From: Pseudoalteromonas spongiae UST010723-006
GTDB taxonomy: Bacteria; Pseudomonadota; Gammaproteobacteria; Enterobacterales; Alteromonadaceae
Assembly (NCBI RefSeq): GCF_000238255.3
Contig: NZ_CP011039.1
Span: 1,599,001-1,663,000, forward strand
Direction: 5' to 3'
DNA length: 64,000 nt
This document shows positions 1 through 8,672 of the stretch, piece after piece. The first letter of the stretch is position 1. Every line of letters starts with the position of its first letter. The translations under genes and the position numbers were made by a program. Under the pieces are notes generated by a model. It worked only from the letters and a program-made list of their open reading frames with translations, was not told the DNA's origin and did not search any database.

Positions 1-402
1 AGAATCCGTTAAATCGTGGTGTTCAAGTGTTAAATCACGTACTTTTTCACGCTGCCACAAACCTAATGGGTCAAGGTTTGCATTTTGGTGACCACGGAAA
101 CGGTATGCATTAATTAATTGCAGAACCCTAACCTGTTTTGCATCAGATGCGCCACCTGCTGCAACGACTACTTCTTTATGCTTGTTTTTCGCAAGCTCGG
201 CAAATTGTGCTCTTATGTCGGAATGTTTTACATCGACATCTACACCTTCTACTTTCGGTAGTGCATCAAACACTTCACGCCATTCGTCAGAAACTGAACT
301 CGCGTCATCTAAGTACGCTTCATACAGTTCTTCTACGTATGCGACATTACCACCGTTAAAGTGAGAAGACTCTAGCCATGCCTTCATTACACCTTCGTGC
401 AT
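1..402 (-). CDS. sucA: 2-oxoglutarate dehydrogenase E1 component, N-terminal part (cut by window edge)
   Basis: Only the first 134 codons lie in the window; the gene continues off the left edge. The N-terminus begins MHEGVMKAWLESSH and contains AYVEELYEAYLDD, the signature start of SucA E1 (2-oxoglutarate dehydrogenase, thiamine-diphosphate decarboxylase of the TCA cycle); the catalytic core is outside. The ATG at 400-402 follows an AAAGGG-type ribosome site. It lies 91 bp downstream of sdhB on the same strand, as in the E. coli sdhCDAB-sucABCD operon, with a stem-loop in the gap. Function is inferred from the N-terminal tail alone but the match is distinctive. Confidence 0.93.
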   Translation of the reverse strand, partial: MHEGVMKAWLESSHFNGGNVAYVEELYEAYLDDASSVSDEWREVFDALPKVEGVDVDVKHSDIRAQFAELAKNKHKEVVVAAGGASDAKQVRVLQLINAYRFRGHQNANLDPLGLWQREKVRDLTLEHHDLTDS

Positions 403-447
403 TTATAAGCCCTTTTTACTAGCGCAGAATACTAAGTTTTAGTTAAA

Positions 448-470
448 CGGCGATAACATAGTTATCGCCG
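448..470 (-). other. Intercistronic stem-loop between sdhB and sucA
   Basis: A perfect 10-bp inverted repeat (CGGCGATAAC / GTTATCGCCG) with a 3-nt loop sits in the sdhB-sucA gap. On the transcript strand it is followed by GTTTAACTA, not a clean U-run, so it is more likely a partial terminator, RNA-processing or 3'-end stabilising hairpin than a full stop to transcription. Confidence 0.6.
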
Positions 471-493
471 CGGTGTTTTGTGTTACTGCCGTT

Positions 494-1204
494 TTATACC
501 GAACGGTTTAGTAACATAGACTTAATGTGACCAATTGCCTTAGTTGGATTAAGGCCCTTAGGACACACGTTGACACAGTTCATGATACCGTGACAACGGA
601 ATACGCTGAATGCATCGTCTAAATCTGCTAAACGTTCTTCTGTCGCCGTATCGCGGCTATCAGCTAAGAAACGGTAAGCGTGTAGCAACCCAGCAGGACC
701 AATGAACTTGTCAGGGTTCCACCAGAATGATGGGCATGAAGTTGAACAACATGCACATAAGATACACTCATATAAACCATCAAGCTTGTCACGTTCTTCA
801 ATTGATTGAAGACGCTCTTCACCGCCTGTTGGCTTATCGTTGATTAAGAATGGCTTAACTTTCTCGTATTGTGAATAGAATTGAGACATATCAATTACTA
901 AATCACGAACAACTGGTAAGCCTGGTAATGGACGAATAACGATTTTACCCTTACCTAGTGCAGATAATGGAGTAATACACGCTAAACCGTTTTTACCATT
1001 CATGTTTACACCGTCAGAACCACATACACCTTCACGGCATGAACGACGGAAAGAAAGTGTTGGATCTTGCTCTTTTAATTGTAAAAGTGCATCCAATACC
1101 ATCATATCGCGACCTTCTTCTACCTCAAGGGTATAGTCTTGCATACGCGGTGCGTTGTCTACATCTGGATTGTAACGATAGACAGAAAATTGTAATTGTG
1201 CCAT
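494..1204 (-). CDS. sdhB: Succinate dehydrogenase iron-sulfur subunit
   Basis: The 236-residue protein is SdhB of complex II, which passes electrons from the SdhA flavin to the membrane quinone site. The [2Fe-2S] ligands are visible at C56, C61 and C76 (SCREGVCGSDG, with Asp64 in the fourth position as in E. coli). The [4Fe-4S] and [3Fe-4S] cysteines lie at C147/C150/C153 (CILCACCSTSC) and C157 and at C204/C210/C214. Length and motifs match the E. coli protein. It starts 11 bp after the sdhA stop and is clearly cotranscribed in sdhCDAB. Nothing unusual was seen. Confidence 0.98.
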   Translation of the reverse strand: MAQLQFSVYRYNPDVDNAPRMQDYTLEVEEGRDMMVLDALLQLKEQDPTLSFRRSCREGVCGSDGVNMNGKNGLACITPLSALGKGKIVIRPLPGLPVVRDLVIDMSQFYSQYEKVKPFLINDKPTGGEERLQSIEERDKLDGLYECILCACCSTSCPSFWWNPDKFIGPAGLLHAYRFLADSRDTATEERLADLDDAFSVFRCHGIMNCVNVCPKGLNPTKAIGHIKSMLLNRSV

Positions 1205-1215
1205 TGACTTCGCTC

Positions 1216-2988
1216 CTAGTAAGTACGTGCTTTAGGTGGGAAGGCTTCACGTGTTTTAGGTGAGAAGTTCACCTCACGCTTAGACATTTCTTCCGTCACT
1301 GGGCTATAAACTGAGTGACATAACCAGTTTTCATCGTCACGCTCTGGGAAATCGAAGCGCGAATGTGCACCACGGCTTTCTGTACGGAAATTCGCAGCAA
1401 CAGCTGTTGAGTACGCAGTTTCCATTAAGTTATCTAGCTCTAAACACTCAATACGTTGCGTGTTGAACTCAGATGACTTGTCGTCAAGACGTGCGTGCTG
1501 TAAGCGTTCACGAATTTCTTTAAGCTCTGTAAGACCTGTTGCCATTGCATCACCTTCACGGAATACCGAGAAGTTAAGCTGCATGCATTTTTGTAGGTCT
1601 TTCTTGATCTGTACTGGGTCTTCACCTTGGCCTGGTTTAGAAGTTTCCCAACGATTGAAACGAGCCATCGCTGCTTCTAGATCAGATTCAGATGCGTCTT
1701 TCGAAATTTCAGCATCTTTTAGGTATTGACCAAGGAAGTTACCCGCTGCACGACCAAATACAACAAGGTCAAGTAGTGAGTTACCACCTAAGCGGTTTGC
1801 ACCGTGTACAGATACACATGCAATTTCACCTACTGCGAATAAACCTTCAACTAATTTCTCATTGCCTGCACCATCTACGTTAATAACTTGACCATTAACG
1901 TTAGTTGGTACACCACCCATCATGTAGTGACATGTTGGGATTACTGGAATTGGCTCTTTTGCAGGGTCAACGTGTGCGAATGTCTTAGAAAGGTCACAAA
2001 CACCTGGAAGACGTAGGTTTAGCATCTCAGCACCTAAGTGATCTAACTTAAGTTTGATGTGCGTACCCCATGGGCCTTCACAACCGCGGCCTTCACGGAT
2101 TTCTGTCATCATTGCACGAGCAACAACGTCACGACCCGCTAAGTCTTTAGCGTTTGGTGCGTAACGTTCCATGAAGCGTTCGCCGTCTTTATTTAGAAGA
2201 TAACCACCTTCACCACGACAACCTTCTGTAACTAGTGTACCTGCACCTGCAATACCCGTTGGGTGGAACTGCCACATTTCCATGTCTTGCATTGAAATGC
2301 CAGCACGTGTTGCCATACCAACACCGTCACCTGTGTTAATGTGCGCGTTTGTTGTAGATGCGAAGATACGACCTGCACCGCCAGTTGCTAAAACAACCGC
2401 TTTAGATTTGAAGTAAACTACTTCGCCGCTTTCGATATCAATAGCAGTACAACCAACAACGTCACCCTTGTCGTTTTTAACAAGGTCTAATGCGTACCAT
2501 TCAGAGAAAACATTTGTTTTGTTTTTAACGTTTTGTTGGTATAGGCAGTGAAGAAGCGCGTGACCAGTACGGTCAGCTGCTGCTGCAGTACGTGCAGCTT
2601 GTTCACCACCAAAGTTTTTCGATTGACCACCGAAAGGACGTTGGTAAACACGGCCATTTTCAAAACGTGAAAATGGTAAACCCATGTTTTCTAATTCTGT
2701 AATTGCTTCAGGACCTGTTTTGGTCATGTATTCAATCGCGTCTTGGTCACCGATGTAATCAGAACCTTTTACCGTATCGTACATGTGCCATTCCCAGTTA
2801 TCTTCGTGGGAATTACCTAAAGCAACTGTGATACCACCTTGTGCAGACACCGTATGAGAACGGGTTGGGAATACTTTAGAAATAAGTGCACAAGTTTTAC
2901 CTGATTCACTGATAGCCAGTGCAGCACGCATACCCGCACCACCGGCACCAATTACTACAGCGTCAAATTCTCTTGTTGAAATAGCCAC
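1216..2988 (-). CDS. sdhA: Succinate dehydrogenase flavoprotein subunit
   Basis: The 590-residue protein is SdhA, the subunit oxidising succinate to fumarate. It opens with an FAD dinucleotide fold ([14 protein letters not shown], residues 11-24). The covalent flavin ligand His45 sits in [10 protein letters not shown], at the same number as in E. coli. Further conserved stretches are the HPTGI motif and [13 protein letters not shown] near residue 400. The start directly abuts the sdhD stop, consistent with translational coupling inside the operon. Full length, no anomalies. Confidence 0.98.
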   Translation of the reverse strand: MAISTREFDAVVIGAGGAGMRAALAISESGKTCALISKVFPTRSHTVSAQGGITVALGNSHEDNWEWHMYDTVKGSDYIGDQDAIEYMTKTGPEAITELENMGLPFSRFENGRVYQRPFGGQSKNFGGEQAARTAAAADRTGHALLHCLYQQNVKNKTNVFSEWYALDLVKNDKGDVVGCTAIDIESGEVVYFKSKAVVLATGGAGRIFASTTNAHINTGDGVGMATRAGISMQDMEMWQFHPTGIAGAGTLVTEGCRGEGGYLLNKDGERFMERYAPNAKDLAGRDVVARAMMTEIREGRGCEGPWGTHIKLKLDHLGAEMLNLRLPGVCDLSKTFAHVDPAKEPIPVIPTCHYMMGGVPTNVNGQVINVDGAGNEKLVEGLFAVGEIACVSVHGANRLGGNSLLDLVVFGRAAGNFLGQYLKDAEISKDASESDLEAAMARFNRWETSKPGQGEDPVQIKKDLQKCMQLNFSVFREGDAMATGLTELKEIRERLQHARLDDKSSEFNTQRIECLELDNLMETAYSTAVAANFRTESRGAHSRFDFPERDDENWLCHSVYSPVTEEMSKREVNFSPKTREAFPPKARTY

Positions 2989-3336
2989 TTACACACTCCA
3001 AAGAACAAAGAAACCAACAGCTACATATGCAAAAGCCATCAGGTTTAGGAAAAAGCCTAGGATTGCGCGCAATTTAGCGTTCTTAACATAGTCAGTTAGA
3101 ACTTGCCACAAACCAATACGGGTATGAACCATCATGCAAACTAGCGCAGCTAAGGTATACACTTTTACTGCTAAGTTAGAAAATAATCCCTGCCACGCTT
3201 CAAACGTTACAGTTGGAGTAGTAAGAAAATACCCTAAGATAAACAGAGCATATGACGCTAATACAAGTGCTGTTGCACGTAATGATACAAAATCTTGTAC
3301 ACCGTCGCGTTTTAGAGATGCTTGATTAACTACCAT
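2989..3336 (-). CDS. sdhD: Succinate dehydrogenase membrane anchor subunit
   Basis: The start was placed at the ATG giving MVVNQASLKRDGVQDF, which aligns with E. coli SdhD (MVSNASALGRNGVHDF); the open frame continues 36 bp further upstream but inside sdhC. The resulting 115-residue protein has three hydrophobic helices and ends in VGFFVLWSV like its relatives. GLWQVLTDYVKNAKLR is the conserved cytoplasmic segment. Together with SdhC it holds haem b and the ubiquinone site. It overlaps the sdhC stop by 7 bp and abuts sdhA. Confidence 0.95.
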   Translation of the reverse strand: MVVNQASLKRDGVQDFVSLRATALVLASYALFILGYFLTTPTVTFEAWQGLFSNLAVKVYTLAALVCMMVHTRIGLWQVLTDYVKNAKLRAILGFFLNLMAFAYVAVGFFVLWSV

Positions 3337-3704
3337 ATCCATACTCCTGCTAACACGGCTAATACAACCCATAGTGCCATTACAAACTTAGCACTTGCGT
3401 TACCTGAACCTAATTCTTCAAAACGACCCATATCCATTAGAAGGTGACGTACACCTGCAACTAAGTGATATAGAAGCGCGATTACCGCACCCCATGCAAT
3501 GAATTTGGCAATGAACCCGGTAAACAGGCTCTTGACGAATTCAAAACCTTGAGGAGAAGAAAGTGATTCAGACCATGCCCAAATTACAAAAGATAAAGCG
3601 AAGAACAACGCCACACCAGAAATACGGTGCAGAATTGAAGCTTTAGCAGTTGCTGGCATCGAGATAGTAGATAAATCTAGATTTACAGGTCTTTGCTTTT
3701 TCAC
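3330..3704 (-). CDS. sdhC: Succinate dehydrogenase cytochrome b556 subunit, GTG start
   Basis: The family N-terminus KKQRPVNLDLSTI is preceded immediately by GTG (3702-3704), so I use that as the start; this gives 124 residues, close to the 129 of E. coli. An open frame runs further upstream to an ATG at 3854, but that extension has no family resemblance. SILHRISGVALF is the conserved quinone-site stretch, and LYHLVAGVRHLLMDMG carries the haem-ligand histidine region. Three transmembrane helices are evident. First gene of the sdhCDAB operon; its ribosome site (GGGCAAG) is weak. Confidence 0.92.
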   Translation of the reverse strand: MKKQRPVNLDLSTISMPATAKASILHRISGVALFFALSFVIWAWSESLSSPQGFEFVKSLFTGFIAKFIAWGAVIALLYHLVAGVRHLLMDMGRFEELGSGNASAKFVMALWVVLAVLAGVWIW

Positions 3705-3733
3705 TGTTACTTGCCCATTGACTCTAAGGAGTC

Positions 3734-3770
3734 CAACAATTGTTGTTATAACCCACCAAAATATTGGTGG
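3734..3770. repeat. Two adjacent inverted repeats in the sdh leader
   Basis: CAACAATTGTTG at 3734-3745 is a perfect 12-bp palindrome. CCACCAA-AATA-TTGGTGG at 3753-3770 is a second repeat with 7-bp arms. Both lie 30-66 bp upstream of the sdhC GTG, where an operator or leader hairpin could act. No family of regulator is recognised. Confidence 0.45.
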
Positions 3771-4054
3771 AACCATCAAAGCGAAATTTGCCACACAGCG
3801 ATGACGAGTCGCAGTATGAAAAAACAGCATTCGCTCCAGACGAAAGGCATTCACGTTTTAGAATGCCTACCACAGTATATAAGACCATATGGCCTATTAC
3901 AATTCTTGTTTAATAAGAGGTGCTTGCGAAGTAGCCATTGGTATAATATTTATTCGATCGAAGAATAGTTATCATCAATTGATGCATTTAAATTGACTTT
4001 CTTCCCTATTTATAAGTTAGAATAGATAGAATTTGCTTAACATCCGTATCAAAA

Positions 4055-4074
4055 ATAACAAACTGGTTTGTTAT
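4055..4074. repeat. Perfect 20-bp inverted repeat just upstream of the gltA ribosome site
   Basis: ATAACAAAC-TG-GTTTGTTAT has 9-bp perfect arms and a 2-bp centre. It lies between the proposed promoter and the AAAGGAG ribosome site (4079-4085) of gltA. The tight centre favours a protein operator over an RNA hairpin. It contains AACTGG but does not have the geometry of a FadR site. Confidence 0.5.
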
Positions 4075-4093
4075 ATTTAAAGGAGATAATTAG

Positions 4094-5380
4094 ATGGCAG
4101 ACAAAAAAGCCACGGTCCATATTGATGGGCTAGATCCTATCGAACTTCCTATTTACTCTGGCACAGCTGGTCAGGACGTTATCGACGTTCGTACCCTAGG
4201 CAGCCATGGTTACTTCACGTTCGACCCGGGTTTCATGTCTACTGGTTCATGTGAATCAGCTATCACGTACATTGATGGCGCTAAAGGTGTTTTATTACAC
4301 CGCGGCTACGCAATTGACGATTTAGCTGAACAATCAAACTATATCGAACTATGTTACTTACTATTAAATGGTGAGTTACCAAATGCCGAGCAGTTAGCTG
4401 GTTTTGAAAACGAAATCACAACTAACACTATGCTTCACGAAAAAATTGGTGCTTTCTTCCAAGGTTTCCGTGTAGATTCACACCCAATGGCAATGCTATG
4501 TGGTGTTGTTGGTGCACTTTCTTCTTTCTACCACAAAGATTTAGACATCACAGATCCAGCTCAACGTCATCGTAGTGCTGTTCGTCTAATTGCTAAGTTA
4601 CCAACAATTGCGGCGATGTGTTACAAGTACAACATCGGTCAGCCGTTCGTATACCCACGCAACGATTTAAGCTATGCAGAAAACTTCTTACACATGATGT
4701 TCTCTGTACCTGCTGAAAAATATGAAGTAAGCCCTGTTCTTGCAAAAGCAATGGACCGCATCTTCATGCTTCACGCGGATCACGAACAAAACGCGTCAAC
4801 ATCGACTGTACGTTTAGCTGGTTCTTCAGGCGCTAACCCGTATGCATGTATCTCTGCTGGTATTGCATCACTTTGGGGCCCTGCGCACGGTGGTGCTAAC
4901 GAAGCATGTCTAACAATGTTAGAAGAAATCGGTTCAGTAGACCGCATCGATGAATACGTTGCGAAAGCAAAAGATAAGAACGACCCATTCCGTCTAATGG
5001 GCTTTGGTCACCGTGTTTACAAGAACTTCGACCCACGTGCAACAGTAATGCGTGAAACGTGTCACGAAGTACTTAAAGAACTAAACATTGAAGATCCACT
5101 ACTAGACGTAGCAATGCGTTTAGAGCAAATCGCACTAGAAGACCCATACTTCATCGAGAAGAAACTTTACCCTAACGTAGATTTCTACTCAGGTATCATT
5201 CTTAAAGCGATTGGTATTCCAACAAGCATGTTCACTGTAATCTTTGCAATGTCACGTACCGTTGGTTGGATCTCACACTGGGATGAGATGTTATCTCAAC
5301 CTGGTCAGAAGATCGGTCGTCCTCGTCAGTTATACACTGGTGAAACAAAGCGTGATTATAAAGACGTAACGTCTCGTTAA
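4094..5380 (+). CDS. gltA: Citrate synthase (type II, hexameric class)
   Basis: The 428-residue protein condenses acetyl-CoA and oxaloacetate to citrate. Catalytic residues are apparent in [25 protein letters not shown] and DFYSG, with the citrate-synthase signature around residues 300-315. Length and the N-terminal domain ([17 protein letters not shown]) match the NADH-sensitive gram-negative type. The ATG follows a strong AAAGGAG site. It is transcribed divergently from sdhCDAB, the classic gltA-sdh arrangement, and ends at a rho-independent terminator. Confidence 0.98.
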   Translation: MADKKATVHIDGLDPIELPIYSGTAGQDVIDVRTLGSHGYFTFDPGFMSTGSCESAITYIDGAKGVLLHRGYAIDDLAEQSNYIELCYLLLNGELPNAEQLAGFENEITTNTMLHEKIGAFFQGFRVDSHPMAMLCGVVGALSSFYHKDLDITDPAQRHRSAVRLIAKLPTIAAMCYKYNIGQPFVYPRNDLSYAENFLHMMFSVPAEKYEVSPVLAKAMDRIFMLHADHEQNASTSTVRLAGSSGANPYACISAGIASLWGPAHGGANEACLTMLEEIGSVDRIDEYVAKAKDKNDPFRLMGFGHRVYKNFDPRATVMRETCHEVLKELNIEDPLLDVAMRLEQIALEDPYFIEKKLYPNVDFYSGIILKAIGIPTSMFTVIFAMSRTVGWISHWDEMLSQPGQKIGRPRQLYTGETKRDYKDVTSR

Positions 5381-5394
5381 TCCTCTTTGAGTTT

Positions 5395-5421
5395 AAAAAA
5401 GCCGCTACTTGCGGCTTTTTT
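5395..5421 (+). terminator. Rho-independent terminator of gltA
   Basis: A GCCGC-TACTT-GCGGC stem extended by flanking A/T pairing is followed by six T residues, 15 bp after the gltA stop. Confidence 0.9.
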
Positions 5422-5498
5422 AATGTCTAAATCCCGTCAATAATTGCGAAAATTAGTGTATTTCATTAAAATCGCCGCTCGCATTCTCAGGTGGCACT

Positions 5499-6701
5499 AT
5501 GTTAGATAATCAAAAAATCCGTTCTCATTTTCCATTTTTTAAACACACTGAATTAGTTTATTTAGATAATGGTGCAACTACACAAAAACCTCAGAACGTG
5601 ATTGATGCAATTACCGACTTTTATACATACCACAATGCCAATGTGCATCGAGGCGTCAGTGAGTTTGCGTCAAACACTACCGCTTTATATGAGCAAGCGC
5701 GCACAAAATTAGCACACTATTGTCAGGTAAAAGCAGAACAAATTGTTTGGACCAAAGGCGCTACCGAAGCGATAAATCTGGTTGCCAGCTCGATTGATGC
5801 ACATATCGAAAAAGATGATGTTATTATTATTTCGGCGCTTGAACACCACGCCAATATTGTGCCTTGGCAAACGCTGTGTAAACGCACAGGTGCAAAGCTT
5901 CACATTCTACCAGTCGATGCAAATGGCGTACTAAATTTAGATGTTAGTTTAGCCATGATTAACACACTAAAGCCAAAACTAATGGCGATTAGTCACGCAT
6001 CAAATACCTTAGGTAATATTTTACCAATACAAGACTTGCTTGATGCCGCACATGCCATCAACGCCATTACTTTGGTTGATGGTGCACAAGCGATGCAACA
6101 TTTAAGGCCAAATATTAGTGCGCTAAGCTGTGATTTTTATGTGCTTTCTGCACACAAGATGTTTGGACCAACAGGCGTTGGCGCATTAATCGCTAAACCA
6201 CACAGCCTATCTTTACTATCAACTTACCAAACTGGCGGCGAAATGATAGAACGCGTTAGCTTTAATGAAACAAGCTTTCGCCACGGTAACGCCCGTTTCG
6301 AAGCAGGCACGCCGAACATCGCCGGCGTGATTGGTTTTGCCGCTGCACTTGATTTTATGGGCTCAAGCGAGATGGCAACGCAACTAGCTGTTGAAAAAGC
6401 GCTCTATCAATACACGCTAAACGCACTTAAACAGATTGATGGAATAAAAATTTACGGCGATTTAAACAATAATATCGGCACAATTAGTTTTAACTACAAA
6501 GATGAGCATAACCTAGACGTTGCGACCCTACTCGACCAAGCCGGCATTATTGTACGTTCAGGTAACCACTGTACTCAGCCATTGATAAATCTACTCGGTG
6601 TTGCGGGTACCATTCGTGTCAGTTTAAGTTGTTATAACAGCTTTGATGATATTGACCGCTTTATTGTTGCATTAAAACAAGCTATAGAATTACTAGATTA
6701 A
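5499..6701 (+). CDS. csdA: Cysteine desulfurase CsdA (SufS/CsdA group)
   Basis: The 400-residue PLP enzyme removes sulfur from cysteine as an enzyme persulfide. The PLP lysine is K220 in SAHKMFGPTG and the persulfide cysteine is C358 in RSGNHCTQPL, the same residue number as in E. coli CsdA. The AISHASNTLG and LVDGAQA segments are typical of group II desulfurases. csdE follows after 2 bp, and tcdA (csdL) lies convergent just beyond, reproducing the csdA-csdE-csdL locus; this context favours CsdA over SufS, and no sufBCD is nearby. Confidence 0.93.
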   Translation: MLDNQKIRSHFPFFKHTELVYLDNGATTQKPQNVIDAITDFYTYHNANVHRGVSEFASNTTALYEQARTKLAHYCQVKAEQIVWTKGATEAINLVASSIDAHIEKDDVIIISALEHHANIVPWQTLCKRTGAKLHILPVDANGVLNLDVSLAMINTLKPKLMAISHASNTLGNILPIQDLLDAAHAINAITLVDGAQAMQHLRPNISALSCDFYVLSAHKMFGPTGVGALIAKPHSLSLLSTYQTGGEMIERVSFNETSFRHGNARFEAGTPNIAGVIGFAAALDFMGSSEMATQLAVEKALYQYTLNALKQIDGIKIYGDLNNNIGTISFNYKDEHNLDVATLLDQAGIIVRSGNHCTQPLINLLGVAGTIRVSLSCYNSFDDIDRFIVALKQAIELLD

Positions 6702-6703
6702 CT

Positions 6704-7120
6704 ATGACAGAACAATATCAAAGATTAAAACAGCACTTTATCGCCAAAAAAGCATGGCAAGATAAGTACCGTGAAATTATGTTGCTTGGTAAACAGTTAC
6801 CAAAATTACCAGCTGAACTCAAAGTTGGCCACGCAAAAGTGAATGGCTGCGAAAGCAATGTTTGGCTTTATGTCGACTTTGACGAAAGCGAAAAGCATAT
6901 TGTCGTGACAGCAGACTCTGATACACGCATTGTGAAAGGACTCATTTACATTATTTCTACACTGGTTAACGGCTTAACTGTGGATGAAATTAAGCGCATA
7001 AATATTCAACATGAATTCAATGAATTGGGGCTTTTACAGCACTTAAGCCCAAGTCGTGGGAACGGTATTTTAGCGATTGCAGATGCGATCACACAATTTG
7101 CAATACAAAGTGATGATTAA
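6704..7120 (+). CDS. csdE: Sulfur acceptor protein CsdE (SufE family)
   Basis: The 138-residue protein belongs to the SufE/CsdE family, which accepts persulfide sulfur from CsdA. The acceptor cysteine is C49 in KVNGCESNVWL, equivalent to the catalytic cysteine of E. coli CsdE. The rest of the fold (IVKGLIYIISTLVNG, ELGLLQHLSPSRGNG) matches the family. It begins 2 bp after csdA, so the two are cotranscribed and probably coupled. CsdE is slightly short at the N-terminus compared with E. coli (147 residues). Confidence 0.93.
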   Translation: MTEQYQRLKQHFIAKKAWQDKYREIMLLGKQLPKLPAELKVGHAKVNGCESNVWLYVDFDESEKHIVVTADSDTRIVKGLIYIISTLVNGLTVDEIKRINIQHEFNELGLLQHLSPSRGNGILAIADAITQFAIQSDD

Positions 7121-7172
7121 AGCCTGCTCACAAGATTATATTGCATACAATTTTTATAACAAAGTTTTATAG

Positions 7173-7205
7173 GTAACAATCAAAGCAACTAACTTTGATT
7201 GTTAC
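7173..7205. terminator. Strong 13-bp hairpin between convergent csdE and tcdA
   Basis: GTAACAATCAAAG and its exact complement enclose a 7-nt loop. The tcdA stop codon (7189-7191) falls in the loop, so the last tcdA codons form one arm. There is no adjacent T-run on either strand, so a terminator role for the two converging transcripts is inferred from position. Confidence 0.55.
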
Positions 7206-7986
7206 GCTCACATTTTTCTAAGTATTTTTTCACACTTTTTGCCGCTGCAAAAAACGCAAAACTACCTGTCACCATGGTTAACGAGCCGAAACCTGTTTGA
7301 CAGTCCATATTCATATTGCCATCTGCACCGGCTTTCGCATGACACACACTGCCATCACTTGATGGGTACACCAATTGCTCTTCTGAATAAATACAATCCA
7401 CACCAAATTTACGTTTTGGATTACTTGAAAAGTTGTATTGCTTACGCAGTAAATAGCGTACTTTCGCAAGCAAAGGATCTTGCTTGGTTTTAGCCACATC
7501 CCCTATTCTGATTTGGCTTGGGTCGATTTGTCCGCCCGCGCCGCCTATTGTGATAATCGGTAATTTGTTGCGCTTACAATGGGCAATAAGTGCCGCTTTA
7601 ACTTTTACTTGATCAATACAATCAATAACATAATCAAATTTTTCAATATGTTCTCTGATATTCTCAAGTGTTAAAAAATCATCGATAACTGACACATTAC
7701 AATCAGGATTTATCTCGTTAATTCGACTTGCCATGGCGTCAACTTTCGCCTCGCCAATAGTCGATGTCAACGCGTGGATTTGACGGTTAACGTTGGTAAC
7801 GCAAATATCATCTAAATCAATTAAGGTAATGTTACCAAGTCCCGTACGCGCTAAACTTTCAGCGACCCAACTACCCACTCCACCTATGCCAACAACACAA
7901 AAATGGGCATTATTAAGTAGTTTTTGCTGTTCAATTCCGTAAAGACGCGCAATGCCGCCAAAACGATTTTGATAAGACTCTGTCAT
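7189..7986 (-). CDS. tcdA: tRNA threonylcarbamoyladenosine dehydratase TcdA (CsdL)
   Basis: The protein is an E1-like ATP-dependent enzyme that cyclises t6A37 in tRNA to ct6A. I use the ATG at 7984-7986 (265 residues); the frame is open further upstream but lies inside the neighbouring pseudouridine synthase gene. RFGGIARLYG then CVVGIGGVGSW (ATP-binding glycine loop, about residues 30-40), TGGAGGQIDP-like IGGAGGQIDPSQI and FGVDCIYSEE are hallmark segments. It faces csdA-csdE; in E. coli the Csd system supports TcdA function. Confidence 0.94.
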   Translation of the reverse strand: MTESYQNRFGGIARLYGIEQQKLLNNAHFCVVGIGGVGSWVAESLARTGLGNITLIDLDDICVTNVNRQIHALTSTIGEAKVDAMASRINEINPDCNVSVIDDFLTLENIREHIEKFDYVIDCIDQVKVKAALIAHCKRNKLPIITIGGAGGQIDPSQIRIGDVAKTKQDPLLAKVRYLLRKQYNFSSNPKRKFGVDCIYSEEQLVYPSSDGSVCHAKAGADGNMNMDCQTGFGSLTMVTGSFAFFAAAKSVKKYLEKCERNNQS

Positions 7987-7999
7987 GTAATTTCTAACC

Positions 8000-8671
8000 T
8001 TAATTAAATTCGTGCCAAGGCGTGTGCCATTGTTCGATAAGCTTTTTTGTTTCACAGTGCTCAAATAAGCCACCGCATGGCTTAACACTAAAATGATATG
8101 GTGTATTACCAAACGTGAACTTAATGGCATATGCATGCAAATGACCACGTTCGCTATGCTCACCGCCATAGCGTTCATCGCCTAAAATCGGCACCGATAG
8201 GCTTTTAAGCACAACCCGCAGCTGATGCGTTTTACCAGTAATTGGTTGCAGCAAATAAAGACGTAAACTGGGCTCAATTAACTGCGATTGGAAACGCGTA
8301 ATTGACGGGTTTTTCATGGGTTTCTGTAGTTTATAGCACCCTCGACGCGCTTTAACTAAGTCGCCTTTTACCCAACCCTGCTTTTTTGTTGGTTTACCTT
8401 GGGCAACGGCTAAATAGTATTTTTCCAGTTTGTTTTTATGCTTCTGACTAAACAAATCACCAAATTCTGCAGCCGCTTGTTTAGTTCTTGCAACAATAAC
8501 TAAGCCCGATGTCATTTTATCTAAACGATGTACCGGATAGAGCTTTTCATTCACCTGCTTTTCAAACAGTACAAAAAAACCCTCTCCATCTTCGCTATGG
8601 AAGCTTACATCATGGGGTTTATTCACCACATAAAATTCATCGCATGCGAATACTATTGGATAACTCATCAA
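8000..8671 (-). CDS. RluA-family RNA pseudouridine synthase
   Basis: The 223-residue protein is a RluA-type pseudouridine synthase. The catalytic aspartate is D51 in VHRLDKMTSGL, and TGKTHQLRVVLKSL is the second conserved family motif. There is no N-terminal S4 domain, so it is a compact member similar to RluA/TruC-like proteins; the RNA target cannot be assigned. A second Met follows the first, so the start could be one codon later. It abuts kdsB (1-bp gap) and lies 13 bp before tcdA on the same strand. Confidence 0.88.
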   Translation of the reverse strand: MMSYPIVFACDEFYVVNKPHDVSFHSEDGEGFFVLFEKQVNEKLYPVHRLDKMTSGLVIVARTKQAAAEFGDLFSQKHKNKLEKYYLAVAQGKPTKKQGWVKGDLVKARRGCYKLQKPMKNPSITRFQSQLIEPSLRLYLLQPITGKTHQLRVVLKSLSVPILGDERYGGEHSERGHLHAYAIKFTFGNTPYHFSVKPCGGLFEHCETKKLIEQWHTPWHEFN

Positions 8672-8672
8672 C

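Larger units (their letters stand above)
3705..4093. promoter_or_regulatory. Divergent control region between sdhC and gltA
   Basis: This 389-bp stretch contains no convincing gene. It must hold the leftward sdh promoter and the rightward gltA promoter. A possible gltA promoter is TTGACT at 3993-3998 with TAGAAT at 4018-4023 (19-bp spacer, so imperfect). The region carries three short perfect inverted repeats, listed separately. An E. coli-like ArcA/CRP arrangement cannot be asserted from the sequence. Confidence 0.6.

Noticed and set aside
138..364. Two short plus-strand open frames opposite the sucA start
   Set aside because: They are shadows of the sucA N-terminus, which has a clear family match.
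3705..3854. 50-codon upstream extension of sdhC to an ATG
   Set aside because: The extension has no similarity to SdhC proteins and covers the divergent control region; the family N-terminus starts at the GTG at 3704.
4055..4074. The gltA repeat as a FadR site, since it contains AACTGG
   Set aside because: Its symmetry centre is TG with arms ATAACAAAC, which does not fit the TGGT-N3-ACCA spacing of FadR operators.
7987..8178. Upstream extension of tcdA
   Set aside because: It lies inside the pseudouridine synthase gene on another frame, and the TcdA family begins at MTESYQNRFGG.
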